A DNA stretch of 64,000 nucleotides from Alopecurus myosuroides (GCA_028641055.1 CM054061.1:27391523-27455522), one strand, 5' to 3'; positions 44,046 to 56,203 are shown, counted from the stretch's first letter. A program made the numbers and translations. The notes: a model not told the origin generated them from the sequence alone.

Positions 44046-45777
44046 CTTCTCTAAGAGCAACTCTAGCAGAGCCCGTAAAACATTCTGAACTGAAAAATAA
44101 CTGCCGCATAGGGGTTGCACTACGGGTTTAGGGTCATAGCAGAGCCCGTAAACGCGGTCATCCCAAAAAACTTATTTCGGGCGACGGAGAATTCCCCTCT
44201 CCAACCCCTGAATACCAGGGTTTCCCCGCTGACCCGAGGATGTCCTCTATCGCGCGGAAGAGTTGGCGGGACGGAATTTCAGCACCCGCAAGCAGCCGCC
44301 GCCGCCTCCACTCCGACCTTGTTTTCCGGCTCCGGCCGTTCTCCCTCCTAGCGCCATGGAGTCTCAGGAGTCCTCCCTCGTCAGCGTCCGTGTTTGCGCG
44401 GCGGCAGACTCGGATCCTGCGGGATGTTCATATTTGAAGGCCCCCTGCGCGACGGCGGCGGCAGCGCCCGGCCCCGCGGCGGTGAAGCGCAAGCGGCTCG
44501 GTACCGCGCGAGCTGCTAAAGCCGCCGCTTCCGCTGCCGCTGAAGTATGAGTCGGCTTGCTGGCCGAGGCCGCCGTAGGAGGGGCGGTGGAACCACCAAA
44601 GCCTCTCCCGAAAAAGAAGAAATCCCCGACACCAGCCGCCAGAATTACAACGCTGACGGAAAGGTACGGTTTCTCCCTTATGCGATTCGATTTTGCTTCA
44701 ATTCCGATGTGATTCTTGAGGATGCGTTTCTTGCTCATTCGATTTTGCTTCAATTCTGATGCATTTCTTCCGATTGTGAATCTTGTACGTGCGCGATCCC
44801 GCTACCGCATACATGGACATGCTCAACGAGCTCAGCGTCAACATCAAAGAAATCCCCCTGTCTTCTTTTGGCTACAACGAGACCGAGGGAGGCGTTGACG
44901 GTGCCGGCGAAGAGGAGGATGAGGACGTCGAGGAGGGTGGGGTCGGTGTTGGCCGTGGGTAAACGGCCGAGGGCGGTGAATTAAACGTGCTTGGAAAACA
45001 AGACCTTAATCAGAGCTTGGGAGGCCGTTTCTCTTGATGCCACTACCAGCACTGATCAGACCGGCAAGCGGTACTGGCAAAGGGTCGAGGATAAGTTCTT
45101 CCACTTGATGCCTCAATTTGAACAATATGGCAAACCATTTAAAAGAACCCCACACACCTACCGCTCACTCCAAGGTCATTGGGATACGATCAAGCCCATA
45201 GTGAGCCGTTTCCGTGGATGCTTGGAGAAAGTTTAGAATGCTCCTCCAAGTGGAACTAATGAGGGTGATTATGTGGGTATGAACGACTCGACATTGTTGC
45301 TTTATTTGGTTTTGATGTCAATTTGACATGTTTTTGGTTATGTAGGAACAAATTGCGAAGGAGAGGTTCAAAGACATGTCATCTTCCAAGGGCAAGCCAT
45401 TTCTCCTAGACCATTGTTGGGCTTTGCTCCAACGGAGTGAGAAACGGAAGTTGAGGGAGATGGAACCAAAGAAGGGTGAAATAAACTTGATCGACGATGA
45501 GGACGATGACGGGGAAAAAACTATGGGAGGCCCGAAGGCACGAAGAAGGACAAAGAGAGACTCAAGTCGCAAGCCGAGGCTGCAAGCTTGAAGGAGCATA
45601 TAGACAACATGGTGAAATCCAATGAGCTGTTGACGGCGAATCAGATAGAAGCAAAGAAGGAATTGTCGGATAAAAGGGCCCAAGAGAAGAGAGAAAATGG
45701 GAAATGCTACGGCAAGAGGGACTGCGCAAAGCCGCCGTCGAGGAGGATCTACGCAAAGCTTCCATGGAGGAGAACAA

Positions 45778-48700
45778 TGTAACACCTGGGGTGTTACCTG
45801 TTTGTTTGTTTGCATCATCTGCATCACATTAGCATTGCATCATGTTTTCCAAACCACTCAAAACAATTTAAATTGTTCAAAACCCTAATGGTAAATTTCC
45901 AATTAAACTTAAATTTCAAATCATTTCAATCATTGGGCATGATTCAAATGGTGGTTTAAAAATCAACTTCTTGCCAACTTTAAAGTCAATGATGATTGCA
46001 AATTGCTTGAGATTAATAAATAAAATTTGTTTATTTTCCAAAAAATCCCAAACCAAACCCTAATTGAAAATCACCCAACACTTTAATATCAAATGAATAA
46101 TTTCAAATTATTGGAAATAATTTAAACCACCTTTGTTGCTGCGTTGCAATTAATAAAGAAAATGTTAATCCAATGAATAAACCACCCCAAACTCTATGGG
46201 AAAAATTCACTTAACAAACTTTAAATCAAATTAAATTTTCAACTGGTGAAATAATGTTAACTTTGCTCTAATTATTGTTTTGAAAATTAACACAAGTAAT
46301 TCCAAAAAGAAAACCCTAATCCTTTCTATCTCTCCCTTTCTCTCCTTCGCAAAAAAAATCAAAAGGAAAAATAGCAAGGAGAGAGAGGCAGCAGCCCACC
46401 ACTTTCTTTCTTCCCAAGCCCACCCCCTATTTTTCCTTCTCTCCCCAGCCCACCAAACTTGCTGGCCCGCTACCCTTCTCCTGTTGTCGTCTTCTTCTTC
46501 GTACGAACAGCTACCCAGCCATCCGATCCTCCTCCCCCCTCCAAGATGATTGCCGTACCACCCTCCTCTCTCCATAAGTACCTACCACCCACCTACCTAC
46601 CTCAGCCTAGCCCTAAACCTAGCTCTGCGCCGCCATCTCCCATCGCCACCAAGCTCTCTCCCTCTGCTCTGAAAAAGATCGACAGACTGAACCACCACCG
46701 AGCCCTCCCATGGCCGTCAGACATCACCGCCACCTTCCATCTCTGGGCACCGCGAGGAGGTCATGACCCCGGGAATGGAACCAGCTCCCATCCACCTCCA
46801 TTTTCCCCGAAGACTCGGAGGCGGGAGGAGTCCCGTGCCGGCCGCGCCGTCGCCGGCAGTGGCCGCCGTTGCTGTACCTCGACCACGGCCGTCCGCAGGC
46901 CCGTCCTCGACAGAACCACCCGAGGTGAGCCCGCACCTCCTCGATCTCTCCTCTCCCTGCCCTCGTGGCCCACACCCGGCCCGCCCGCAGGCAGACGCGC
47001 GCCGCCGCGGTGACGGACAGCGAGCCGCCGGTGCCCTTTTCCCGTCCGCCATCGATGCTTTCTCTGTCGCTGACAGCGACTGAAACCTGCACCAGGAAAT
47101 CCAGTTAGCGCAAACATGTGTTAACTAGGTTCGCTACTGCTACCTAACAAGAAACCGTTCCAGCCCAACTGGTTGAGCCCCACGCGCGCGAGCGTCAGCT
47201 CCTGGGTTCGATTCCCAGGGAGCGCAGCCCTTTTCCCTCTTTTTTCCCACCGCGCGCGGGGGATTGGGCCCACAGGTCATGGACCTGGCAGGCCACCTCA
47301 GCCGCACCAGCCTCGCTGTCACCTCGCTGGCCCCTCTGGCCCACGCGGCATCGACAGTGAGTAGATAGCGGTGCGGTAGAAAAGATTCTGCGCGAATTTC
47401 TGTTTTCCTAAACCAAATTTAAATAACAGAATTAAAACTAAACTTCTAAATTCCATATCTTTTGTTTTATAAATCCAATGAATACAAACTTTATATGAAT
47501 CTTGATCCAAATTTCCTAATCTATCCAAATATCCAACTTGTGTTCTGTTTTGAACTTTCAAATTACATTTCAAATTCAAATTTAAATCATTTCAATTGTA
47601 TTTTGCTAAATTCAATAACTAATTATTCATAAGTCCAAATCATGCAAATAAAATATGTTTTCAGTACCATTTTGAATAAGCTATTCAAATGTAAATTTTG
47701 TTTTCTGACTTGAATAATTAAAATTGCCTAAACAAATTGAATCTTGTTTAATTCAATTAAAAATTGTTTAATATTGTTTAATTCATAATTAATTAATCTA
47801 AAGTCCAATTTCAAAATGTGAAACATGTAATCCAACTAAAATTTGATAAACTTTTCAAATATCAACTTTGTTATTTGTGTTGCACCCTTTAACTTGTTGA
47901 TAACAACCACTACTTGTTCCACATCATTAAGTAATAATAACTTCCAAACTTATTAATGTTTTCTAAACTTGTTAACCATCCTTCCACTTGCATTTGATAT
48001 TGTTATCTTCTTGTCCTTCATCATGCATGCATCATTCTAACTCACTTACACATGATGCTTATTGTTAGAACAACTAATTCAAATATAAGGCATGAGTTTG
48101 CCATATGCAATCTTTGCATATGGAATCCATTTAAACTTGTGTATCATATCCACTAGTTCACTTTGGTGCATCTATTAAACTTGTCATGCATCCATACCTT
48201 GTTCATGCTGGATCTTTTGCCGTAGTAGTAACTGTTGCATCCGGTGTTTCTTTTAGTTCGTTGCTTCTTCCCGGATAGGACGTTGAGATGATGTGAGCAA
48301 CGACAAGCTCTGCTACCTTGCGGGATCTCAGGCAAGTATACTCACTTGATGCCATATGGCTGCCTCTCATCACTTGTTACCGATACTTCCGTTGTTCTTT
48401 TCTGCTAGCCCTAGTAGTAGATTGTTTCTGTTACGAACCTATCACATGAATCCTTTAACCCTGATATTGCCTCACCTCCACTCCTATAACCTTTGCTTGA
48501 GCCGGTGTCTTACTATCTTGCTTAGGTTGTTTTGCTCGAGTCTGTTACCCGTTACTTTCTGTTATTACTTAATTATGTTCTGGGGGCTCGATGTGAATCA
48601 ATCAAACCTGTTAATTGCTAATGGTAATAATAATAATAATTTGATGATAAGGCACCGGCGGGAGGCCCTTTGAGGTTTTGAGGCCCGCTAGTGTCGACCC

Positions 48701-49921
48701 TAATAGGAAAAGGGTCTTGTCTACCGATCCATGATGAGCGCACTACCCGCATTTGGGGAGTATGGGCTCCCCCTCAGTTTGACCCGATTCGCATCTCGTC
48801 CAAATCGCCTCATTTAGTTCGGGTTTTCCATTTGCTGCATGCATGATCTTGCGAGCCCTTGGTACCCGGGTGGAACTTTCGTAGTCGGCATATAGGGGGA
48901 CACGTTCTTAGAGTGCTATGATGGTCCATTTTCTTCTGGGCTCGATTAGCCGTGCGCCCAAGGTTCTTTGGGCTTGATGCGAAGAAGGGTTGGATTGTGT
49001 TGAGTGCCCCGCTTGGTGGGAGGCATTCCATCTGGCGGGATATTCATGAGTGTGGTTACTATGGTGCACCCCTGCAGGGTAAATCTTCTCGAGAAGCCGT
49101 GTTTTCCGCGGTTATGGATTACTTGGTGAAAGTACTGGCTAACAAGTACTCAGGACAACTTCAACATAATGATCAATCATGTTTCACCCAATGATTAATA
49201 ACTTGACTAGTAATAGGTTATTCACACAATAACTTGACTCATCTTTAATACCACGGTGTGAGTTATCCTCGGATTGCTTCTTCGGATAAGGGGCGAGATC
49301 CAGGATGGGTTTGTTTGAAGTTATCTTTCAGTTGGTTACTATCACTCGATCTTATCTCCTTTCTGATAGTTGGAAGTAATAGAATCTCTGTAGTTGGTTA
49401 GTGCAGCCTGCTGTTGCTTATTTGCAATAACCCCTTCCTTTCCGTTGATCCTAAAGTATTTGTATCTTTTGATGACTGGCTACGCCGGTAACTTGTGAGT
49501 ATGGGCTCTGTCCCCCTTGCCAGTACTTAACCGTACTGACCCTCGAATCTCTTTCGTGGCTGCAAATTCCAAATTGCAGTCAACAGGTTTGAAGTCTGAC
49601 GACGTTAGCTTGGGAATCCCTCCGGCTTGGCCTGGGTAGGGATTGGACGCCTTCGGTTATCTTCAGGACTCTTAGTCCAATTTGGATCTTGTCCGTAGAC
49701 GGACGATGTTTTGTTTCTTCCGCTGTTATTTGGATCTTTGTAATGTATCAGTTGTAACCCTGGCTCGTTTGAGTCATCTTGTATCTATCTGTTTCTGTTG
49801 TAATTGTGGATTATTCGTGAACTATTGTAATGTTATCATAAATGGCAACCTGGAATCGGTTATTATGCGGATTTGGCGGGAATGCTGAGATCTGCATAGT
49901 GCCCGATCTCGGGGCGTCACA
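45778..49921 (+). mobile_element. Solo LTR, 4144 bp, of a long-LTR gypsy family
   Basis: Starts TGTAACACCTGGGG and ends CGGGGCGTCACA, flanked by perfect AACAA (45773-45777 and 49922-49926). No internal region. It shares blocks with the 3' LTR at 7179-11677, including the GGGGCGAGATCCAGGATGGG stretch near 49300 and GAGAAGCCGTGTTTTCCGCG near 49092. The GC-rich centre (46500-47350) has open frames on both strands but no domain; part of it is the tRNA-like module. Confidence 0.95.
47157..47226 (+). other. tRNA-like A-box/B-box module inside solo LTR
   Basis: AGCCCAACTGGTTGAGC resembles a tRNA A-box and D-arm, and CTGGGTTCGATTCCCAG forms a perfect five-base-pair T-arm with a seven-base TTCGATT loop and canonical B-box. 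The acceptor stem is not formed. It is the best preserved of the three such modules and lies about 1.4 kb into the LTR. Confidence 0.55.
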
Positions 49922-50490
49922 AACAAGCGCAGAGCTGCCATTAAAGAGGTCATGTCCAATGCCGAGGAGACGAGGGCACTCGCGAAGTTACGTTGATTTC
50001 CGAGGAGAACAAGATCATGACGATGAACCGCGCCGAAAAGGATGAAGTGACCCTCGAGTGGCGCAACCTGTTAAGACAACAAATCCTCTTGAGAAGAAAG
50101 CAAGCTATGATTGCTGCTGGTGGTGGTGGTGCTGTTGATGGTGATGGTGGTGCCGGTCATGGCATGGATTGATTTCATGATCCAAGGCACTTTTGTTTGC
50201 GATTCTTCTCCCTGCTCGTCATGAACATCCCATCTGTCGTATTTGAGCATTCGAACTCTTTTAATTATCGAATATTTGGTGAAATTTCAATGGATTGTGT
50301 TTAAATCTCGTCTGATAACTTTTTTCTGTTGGGGGGTCGAAAACGGCCGCGCCGTAGCAGTCCCCGTAGGCCGTGTCGGGTTTACGGGGATTGCTACATC
50401 GCGACTGTTTTCGACTCCCAAACCGACCATTCCGTGACCCCTATCCCATGTTTACAGTTCCGCGGGATAGGGGCTCTGCTAAAGTTGCTC

Positions 50491-50786
50491 GGAGGCCGCA
50501 TCCACATTAATTCATCTTTACTACACCCGCCGGAGGTGCAGACCAGTTAAGAGTTATTTTCCGTGTGTGCCCTCTAACGCGTGGCCTTCTTCTTCACTTG
50601 CTTAGCACTACCCAGATCAGCTAAAAACAATTCTTTAATGAACGCGTAAGTTTTTTTTTTAACAAAACGCGTAAGTTGAAAGCGGGTTTTTATAAACATC
50701 TTCGTGGATAACCTTCCTTTTGGCATACCAAATCGTCCAAAGGGTGACGAATCATGTAGTCTTATCATCTTCAATCAGAGTATCAA
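50491..50786. other. Spacer, no gene seen
   Basis: Short flank between the Harbinger-type element and the LINE-like remnant. Confidence 0.35.
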
Positions 50787-51110
50787 TCATATTGAATATG
50801 AAGTCACGTGCATGGCTGAACGTGGAGTTGCACACATACTCAACGCAACGATGTTCACGTCCATCAACGCCCACACACTATGTGCCACGTTGCATTTGAT
50901 ATGGGAATGTTTACATGAGTCTTGAGCACCACAAACCTGACACCTGTCCTTTTCACTCATGCACCAACGCCCACACACTACTGCTTCGCTAATCTCCCTA
51001 GAAATATCCTGATCTTCGTTGGTACTCGAGTATTCCAGATAGAGGTCCAGCTTTTTTGCAGCCCACATGTATCAGAGCCAACCGATGTACCCTCCTGCCT
51101 CTTATAAATC
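50787..51110 (-). pseudogene. Reverse transcriptase zinc-binding (zf-RVT) remnant of a LINE-like element
   Basis: The minus strand reads WTSIWNTRVPTKIRIFLGRL, then after a frame change RCQVCGAQDSCKHSHIKCN and AHSVWALMD. This is the W..IW...VP.K...F.WR...C..C......H....C......W pattern of the plant zf-RVT domain found at the end of LINE reverse transcriptases. Breaks are present and no reverse transcriptase core is nearby. Confidence 0.7.
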
Positions 51111-53118
51111 CGAGGCATACCGAGAACCAAACAATTACGGCAAACACACAGAGATTCTAACACAGTTCGGTGTTCAATGCCTACATCTGCGGGCCTCGAT
51201 GGACGCTTCTCCCTATATTCTAGTTAAAGTACCGTCGACGATAAGCCCACCGAGGCAATACAGACACACCAGATCTCGACCCCATGACGGTCGGACCGCC
51301 CCTGCCATGGGCGCCGGACCGCCCCCTCGTAATCTTGTGTCTAACCTACCAAATTTCGTCTAGTCTATTTGGGCTACCCGGTTCCTTTATATATTAAGCC
51401 GGGTTACACTGTCCGATTCAAACATCTAACCTTCCGTTAATTACAAGTCCAACAGCAACCCTACGCGTACACATATTCGACACTAATTACAACAAACTCC
51501 ACCTTGTCCAATATGTCCTTCGCCATCTTGAAACCTTTATGTCCGAACCTCCATGTACATGAACTTGAACCACTTGAACCATTATTCATGAGATCCGCTA
51601 GTACTCACTTGACTTCATATGACTCGAAAATTAAGTTCCTCCACGCTCTTGCTTTGTGCTCCCAACTCTCTCGAGTATCCGTCCACCTTCATGACATAAT
51701 GATCATAAATTCACCATAACGACAACGCCGTTGCATCGTCACCTTGGTAGACTCGTTCTTAATCTATGTGAAAGTGAACAACTCACATATTAGGTATCAC
51801 AAATAAGAGTTATCAAAAAAGGTGGATGAAAAACTTTTCATAGGGAAAAAATTGGTTATTTATGCATATAACATGGTCTAGTATTTTCAAAAAATGCATC
51901 TCCCAAGTTTTTCAACATATTTGTGGTTGGTGCTTCAAAAAACCCCCATTTTTGACCCTCGGAAATGGAAAACGGTTTTTTTATCCAGTGAAAAAGAAAA
52001 CTTTCTCCATCAACATTGTCCGTGTTTCCAAGATGCATGTTTATGTGGAATATGGGCATAATTAAACAAACTATATTGTTCAGACGAGACAGCTCATTTT
52101 TGTGAACGCATTTTCAACACAACTGTCGTATTCCAATTTTATTATTTTTGGTGGATACTAGCACATATATAATGACACCACACGAAGTCTTTCATAATTT
52201 TCTAGGTTTTTTTTTATTTCCTGAAATTTTCTAATCCGGTTTTAGGGAAAAGTCAAGACGGCGGGCATGACTTCGTAGCTAGGGGTTGAATATTGATAAA
52301 CCCTTGGTGTATATATGATGAAATAGCTAGTTATGTACATAAAAATAATATTTTTTCCAAAAATCATGAACAAACTAGGACGCACATGTAGTTTAAATTT
52401 GACCCGTTTCTAGCTGAATCGGCAGAAACTTGTGTTTTTCAAAAGAGGTGGATGGAAACCTTTTCATAGGAAACAAATTGGCTATTTTTGCATATAACAT
52501 AGTCTAGTATTTTCAAAAAATGCATCTCCTAAGTTTTGCAACATATTTATGGTTGGTGCTTCACAAAAAAAACCATTTTTGACAATCGAAAAATGAAAAA
52601 TGGTTTTTTATTCAATATACCTAGGTCTATGTTTGTTTTCAATACAATTGCGCGCCACTTTGCTATATCTTGACACATTCCAACATGGTTTGGTCATTTG
52701 GTACCAAGTTTGGCCCGTTTTCTCCACAAATTCTTGTTTCGACAGCTAATTTTGTTGGGTGACCATATACCATATACTTAACACCCTACTTAGTAAAGTC
52801 TTATACATGATGGAAAATATTATATGGATGTGATATTTGAAGTTCTCTAATTTTTCTAATCGATTTAGACATATTATTTATCAAATTTCGATTTACGGAT
52901 CTGTAGTTATAAATTATTCAATATTAAATGGAAAAGGGTAAAAATATTAATAATAATTTAAATTCAAGATTTATTTGAATTCAAGATTATTATTAGGTTT
53001 TATTTTTTACTTAAATAATTGTTTGGATTCATAAAATAAAGGAGTGTGACATGATGGTCCAAGGGTTAACATGATTGATTAGATAGTATTGTCAGGAAAA
53101 CATCCGTTGTCTACGGGC
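51111..53118. other. Unassigned repeat-like DNA
   Basis: 51814-51980 and 52441-52612 are diverged direct repeats of about 170 bp (each has CTAGTATTTTCAAAAAATGC and ACATATTT(G/A)TGGTTGGTGC). 52750-53090 is AT-rich. No coding frame is supported. It may be interior of the CACTG-ended element that stops at 53517. Confidence 0.5.
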
Positions 53119-53200
53119 AGCTCAGAGTGAAGGAACTAAGAAGTTAAACGTGTTAGAACATGAGTAGTCTGAGGATGGGTGACCGATCGGGATGTGTTAG
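53119..53200 (+). other. 5S rRNA-like sequence
   Basis: AAGTTAAACGTGTTAGAACA, GAGTAGT and GAGGATGGGTGACCGATCGG follow each other with the spacing of the 3' two thirds of plant 5S rRNA (AAGTTAAGCGTGCTTGGGCG, GAGTAGTA, AGGATGGGTGACC). The internal A-box and C-box of the 5S promoter are thus partly kept. The 5' third is weak. It could be a 5S pseudogene, a 5S-derived SINE or a Cassandra-type TRIM LTR piece; no ends were found. Confidence 0.6.
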
Positions 53201-53359
53201 TAGAAGCGATTAAAATTAATGTTAAGAATAATTAGAGAAAAATATAAATACGCCTCTAGAACGATTAAGTGGCTAAACAATTCAAATAAAAAATTGGAAA
53301 GACATTGAACTTTTTTTTTGAAAAAAATTAAGAATAAAATTGAAAAGAAAAATCTGCCT

Positions 53360-53985
53360 ATCCAAACGCCGACGGGGTTGCTGTCGGCGTAGACTGGGCT
53401 ACGCCAATGGGCTAGCGTTTATGCCGACAGGCCAAACGCCAACGAAGATACGCCGACGGGGTTTGGGCCTACGCCTATGGCGTCAGGTCGTCGGCGTTTT
53501 GCCCGTCTTTCGCAGTGAATCCATTATCCATGCACGTACTGTCTATCTTAACGTGTTGCCCCCGTAGCTATTTCTCGTGCGAGACCGTCGCTTGTTTCAA
53601 TCTCGGAGAGATCGGCTCCTTTTTCTTTTTCTTTAACAAACCTGAATTGCTAGATTCTGATCGATCATGCACAACATCTTGTACACGTTTCTTGGCCGGC
53701 TGACCTCATGACGCTGCTTGGTCCTCTACCTGCGCAGCACCCACCTACGACACATGTCACACACCACCTGCTTCCTCATGCACAATAGGTCCCTGTCCCA
53801 CACATTACGGGGAAACCAAAATACGCCGACGACCAGTCTCTACGCTGACGGCCAAATGTTGGGGCCGTCGGCGTAGACTGCAAAGAGCCTAACCAAAAAT
53901 GCGAAAACAAAATTGAGATACGCTGATGCCATCGGTGTATCTGTTTTTTTTAAGCTACGCCGACAGCAATGCCGTCGGTCTAGTC
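53360..53985. repeat. CACTA-type subterminal repeats with a CACTG end at 53517
   Basis: Words such as GCCGACGG, GTCGGCGTA and TACGCCGACG occur about a dozen times in two clusters, 53360-53517 and 53820-53985. The first cluster ends CGTCTTTCGCAGTG (53504-53517), which on the minus strand reads CACTGCGAAAGACG, a CACTA-superfamily terminus. The partner end was not found. Confidence 0.65.
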
Positions 53986-54295
53986 TAGCTCTATTCTTTT
54001 TTTACTTAATCATCATTTTGAACATAACTTTTGCATATGAATTTGGATTTCGACGTTCTTTAACTCGTTTCGAAAAGGAGAAACAGAACTACATGATCAT
54101 GCATATTGTGTAAACTATATTTAAAAAAATCATGAGCAAAGACGGAACCAACAGTAAAGGTGAAGGGTTAGAGCCGGAGAGGGGATCCGGAGCGTCAGAA
54201 TCCAACCAAAACTTAGGTGGTTCTATATAAGTAGGTATAAGTGTGTTTTAGATTTTACATTTCAAAGATTACCCTACGTGATGCTAGTGGCATAA

Positions 54296-55357
54296 TGATG
54301 TATACGCACGCATATATCTTGTAGACAGTGTTGGGCCTCCAAGTGCAGAGGTTTGTACAACATCAGCAAGTTTCCCTTAAATGGATTACCCAAGGTTTAT
54401 CGAACTCACGGAAGTAGAGGTCAAAGATATCCCTCTCAAGCAACCATGCAATTAAGATACGAGAAGTCTCTTGTGTCCCCAACACACCCAATATACTTGT
54501 CAGGTATATAGGTGCACTAGTTCGGCGAAGAGAGAGTAAAATACAAGTAGTATGGATGATTATAAGTGATAATAACAATCTGAAAAAATGGCAGCAAGCA
54601 CACATGTAGCAGAACAGGCGGAAAACAGTGTTTCAATGCTTGGAAATAAGGCCTAGTGCTCCTACTTTCACTAGAGGGCACTCTAGAAAATGATCACATA
54701 ATTGAATGCATAAATATCATATCTTCACTACGATACTCCGAACCACTCTCCGGTCGAATAATGAACACTAATCATTGCGTAGGGCTTTAACAACACTCCT
54801 CAAGTCTAGCTACATTCCCTCTCTAGGGCACCCCAATGTCACTACGAGCGCCATAAGTTAGTACTAAACAAACGCCACAATCTCATAGGTTCATCTTCCA
54901 ACACAAGATATAAATATCATGCAAAACCACACGGTGCACACACTATCACCTTTACCCCGTGATCAAAGTGTTTACGGAGATAACAAAACCACTTGAGTAG
55001 CATAACAAATGAAGATCAATCTACATATTCAACTAGATTACAAAACTCATGATCACATAAAGATCACACCATGGAGAGAGATGAACCACATAGCTACCGG
55101 TAGAGCCCTCAGCCCCGTGGGAGAACTACTCCCTCCTCATCATGGGAGACAGCAACGGCGATGGAGATGGCGGTGGAGTCGATGGAGATGTCTTCCGGGG
55201 GCACTTCCCTGTCCCGGCAGGATGTCAGAATAGAGATCTGTCCCCTGAAACTTGGGTTGACAACGACGGCGACTGCGGAAGGTTTCGTGGAATTTCTCCC
55301 ATTAGGTTAGGGTTTTCGGAAGGAAGACCTTAAATAGTTGGAAGAGCAACGCCAGTT
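54296..55357 (-). repeat. Inverted partial LTR of the TGATACGTCTCC family
   Basis: On the minus strand this matches the last 1.0 kb of the LTR at 61478-62848, ending TACATCA at 54296. It lacks the first 340 bases or so of the LTR and meets the plus-oriented LTR head to head near 55358. CATAA (54291-54295) is the flank. Confidence 0.85.
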
Positions 55358-56176
55358 GAAGTAGTTCTCCCCCGAGGCTGAAGGCTCTACCAGTAGCTAT
55401 GTGGTTCATCTCTCTCTCCCATGGTGTGATCTATATGTGATCGTGAGCTTTGTAATCTAGTTGAACAAGTAGATGTTACTTTTCATCTATTGTGCTACTC
55501 AAGTGTTTTATTAATATGAACTTTGGAGTCACCTTGTCCCGCGGTGTGAAGGTGATAGTCTGCACATCGTGTGTGTCTCCTCAATGAATTGTGGTGTTTG
55601 TCTAGTACCTTCTAGGGCACTCAAGTTGACAGTGTGGGGCTAACTAGACATGGGAATGCTTATTTTAAGGAATGCTTTTTCCAGCCCTACGCAATCATTA
55701 GTGTTCGTTATCCAACCGGAGAGGGTTAAGAGTAGCATAGTGAAGAGAATATATTTAGTTATTCAATTATGTCATCATTGTTGAGAGTGTCCAATAGTGA
55801 CAATAGGATCCCTAGGCCTTATTTTCAAGCATTGAAACACCGTTTTCCGCCTGTTCTGCTACATGTTTGCTTACTGCCATATTTATTTCAGATTGCTATT
55901 ATTACTTATAACCATCCATGTTACTCGCATTTCACTATCTCTTCGCTGAACTAGTGCACCTATATACCTGACAAGTATATTGGGTGTGTTGGGGACACAA
56001 GAAACTTCTTGTATCTTAATTGCAGTGTTGCCTGAGAGGGATATCTTTGACCTCCACCTCCATGAGTTTGATAAACCTTGGGTGATCCACTTAAGGGAAA
56101 CCTGCTACTATTCTACAAACTTCTTCACTTGGAGGCCCAACACTATCTACAAGAATAGAAGCGTGCGTAGACATAA
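55358..56176 (+). repeat. 5' LTR, first 570 bases missing
   Basis: Matches 62045-62848 of the 3' LTR. It ends AGACATAA where the 3' LTR has AGACATCA, so the terminal CA has mutated. Confidence 0.88.
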
Positions 56177-56186
56177 AGCTCTTTTC

Positions 56187-56203
56187 TGGCGCCATTGCCA
56201 GGG
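56187..56203 (+). other. Primer-binding site
   Basis: TGGCGCCATTGCCAGGG lies ten bases after the LTR end. The common form in related elements is TGGCGCCGTTGCCGGGG. Confidence 0.7.

Larger units (their letters stand above)
44356..50172 (+). pseudogene. Harbinger ORF1-type Myb/NAM-associated protein, interrupted
   Basis: An ATG at 44356 begins MESQESSLVSVRVCAAADSD, then an alanine-rich, basic N-terminus. After a break come YMDMLNELSVNIKEIPLSSF (44810 on), an acidic stretch, and LIRAWEAVSLDATTSTDQTG with KRYWQRVEDKFF (the SANT/trihelix-like part, 45000-45235). A TAG near 45233, a probable intron and KPFLLDHCWALLQRSEK (45395-45450) follow, then a coiled coil (KEHIDNMVKSNELLTANQIE) resembling the NAM-associated C-terminal domain. 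The solo LTR interrupts it at 45778. The frame resumes after 49926 (ISEENKIMTMNRAEKDEVTL) and ends GAGHGMD, stop at 50170-50172. Such ORF1 proteins help the Harbinger transposase bind DNA. Confidence 0.75.
44055..50490. mobile_element. PIF/Harbinger-type element carrying only ORF1, split by a solo LTR
   Basis: GAGCAACTCTAGCAGAGCCC at 44055-44074 and GGGCTCTGCTAAAGTTGCTC at 50471-50490 are 20-bp inverted repeats with one mismatch. TAA precedes the left end; the right target copy is not preserved (GGA). Without the solo LTR it is about 2.3 kb. It encodes the Harbinger ORF1-type protein but no DDE transposase. Confidence 0.7.

Noticed and set aside
46717..47117. ORFs of more than 100 codons on both strands in the solo LTR
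   Set aside because: Same reason; no domain, no splice context, and the region is inside a solo LTR with target duplications.
47157..47226. A functional tRNA gene
   Set aside because: The T-arm and A-box look good but no acceptor stem or sound anticodon stem can be drawn; kept only as a tRNA-like module.
51400..51420. CACTGTCC as the left end of the CACTG element finishing at 53517
   Set aside because: Only CACTG matches, the next bases differ from CACTGCGAAAG, and the flanking trinucleotides (TTA, AAT) do not match.
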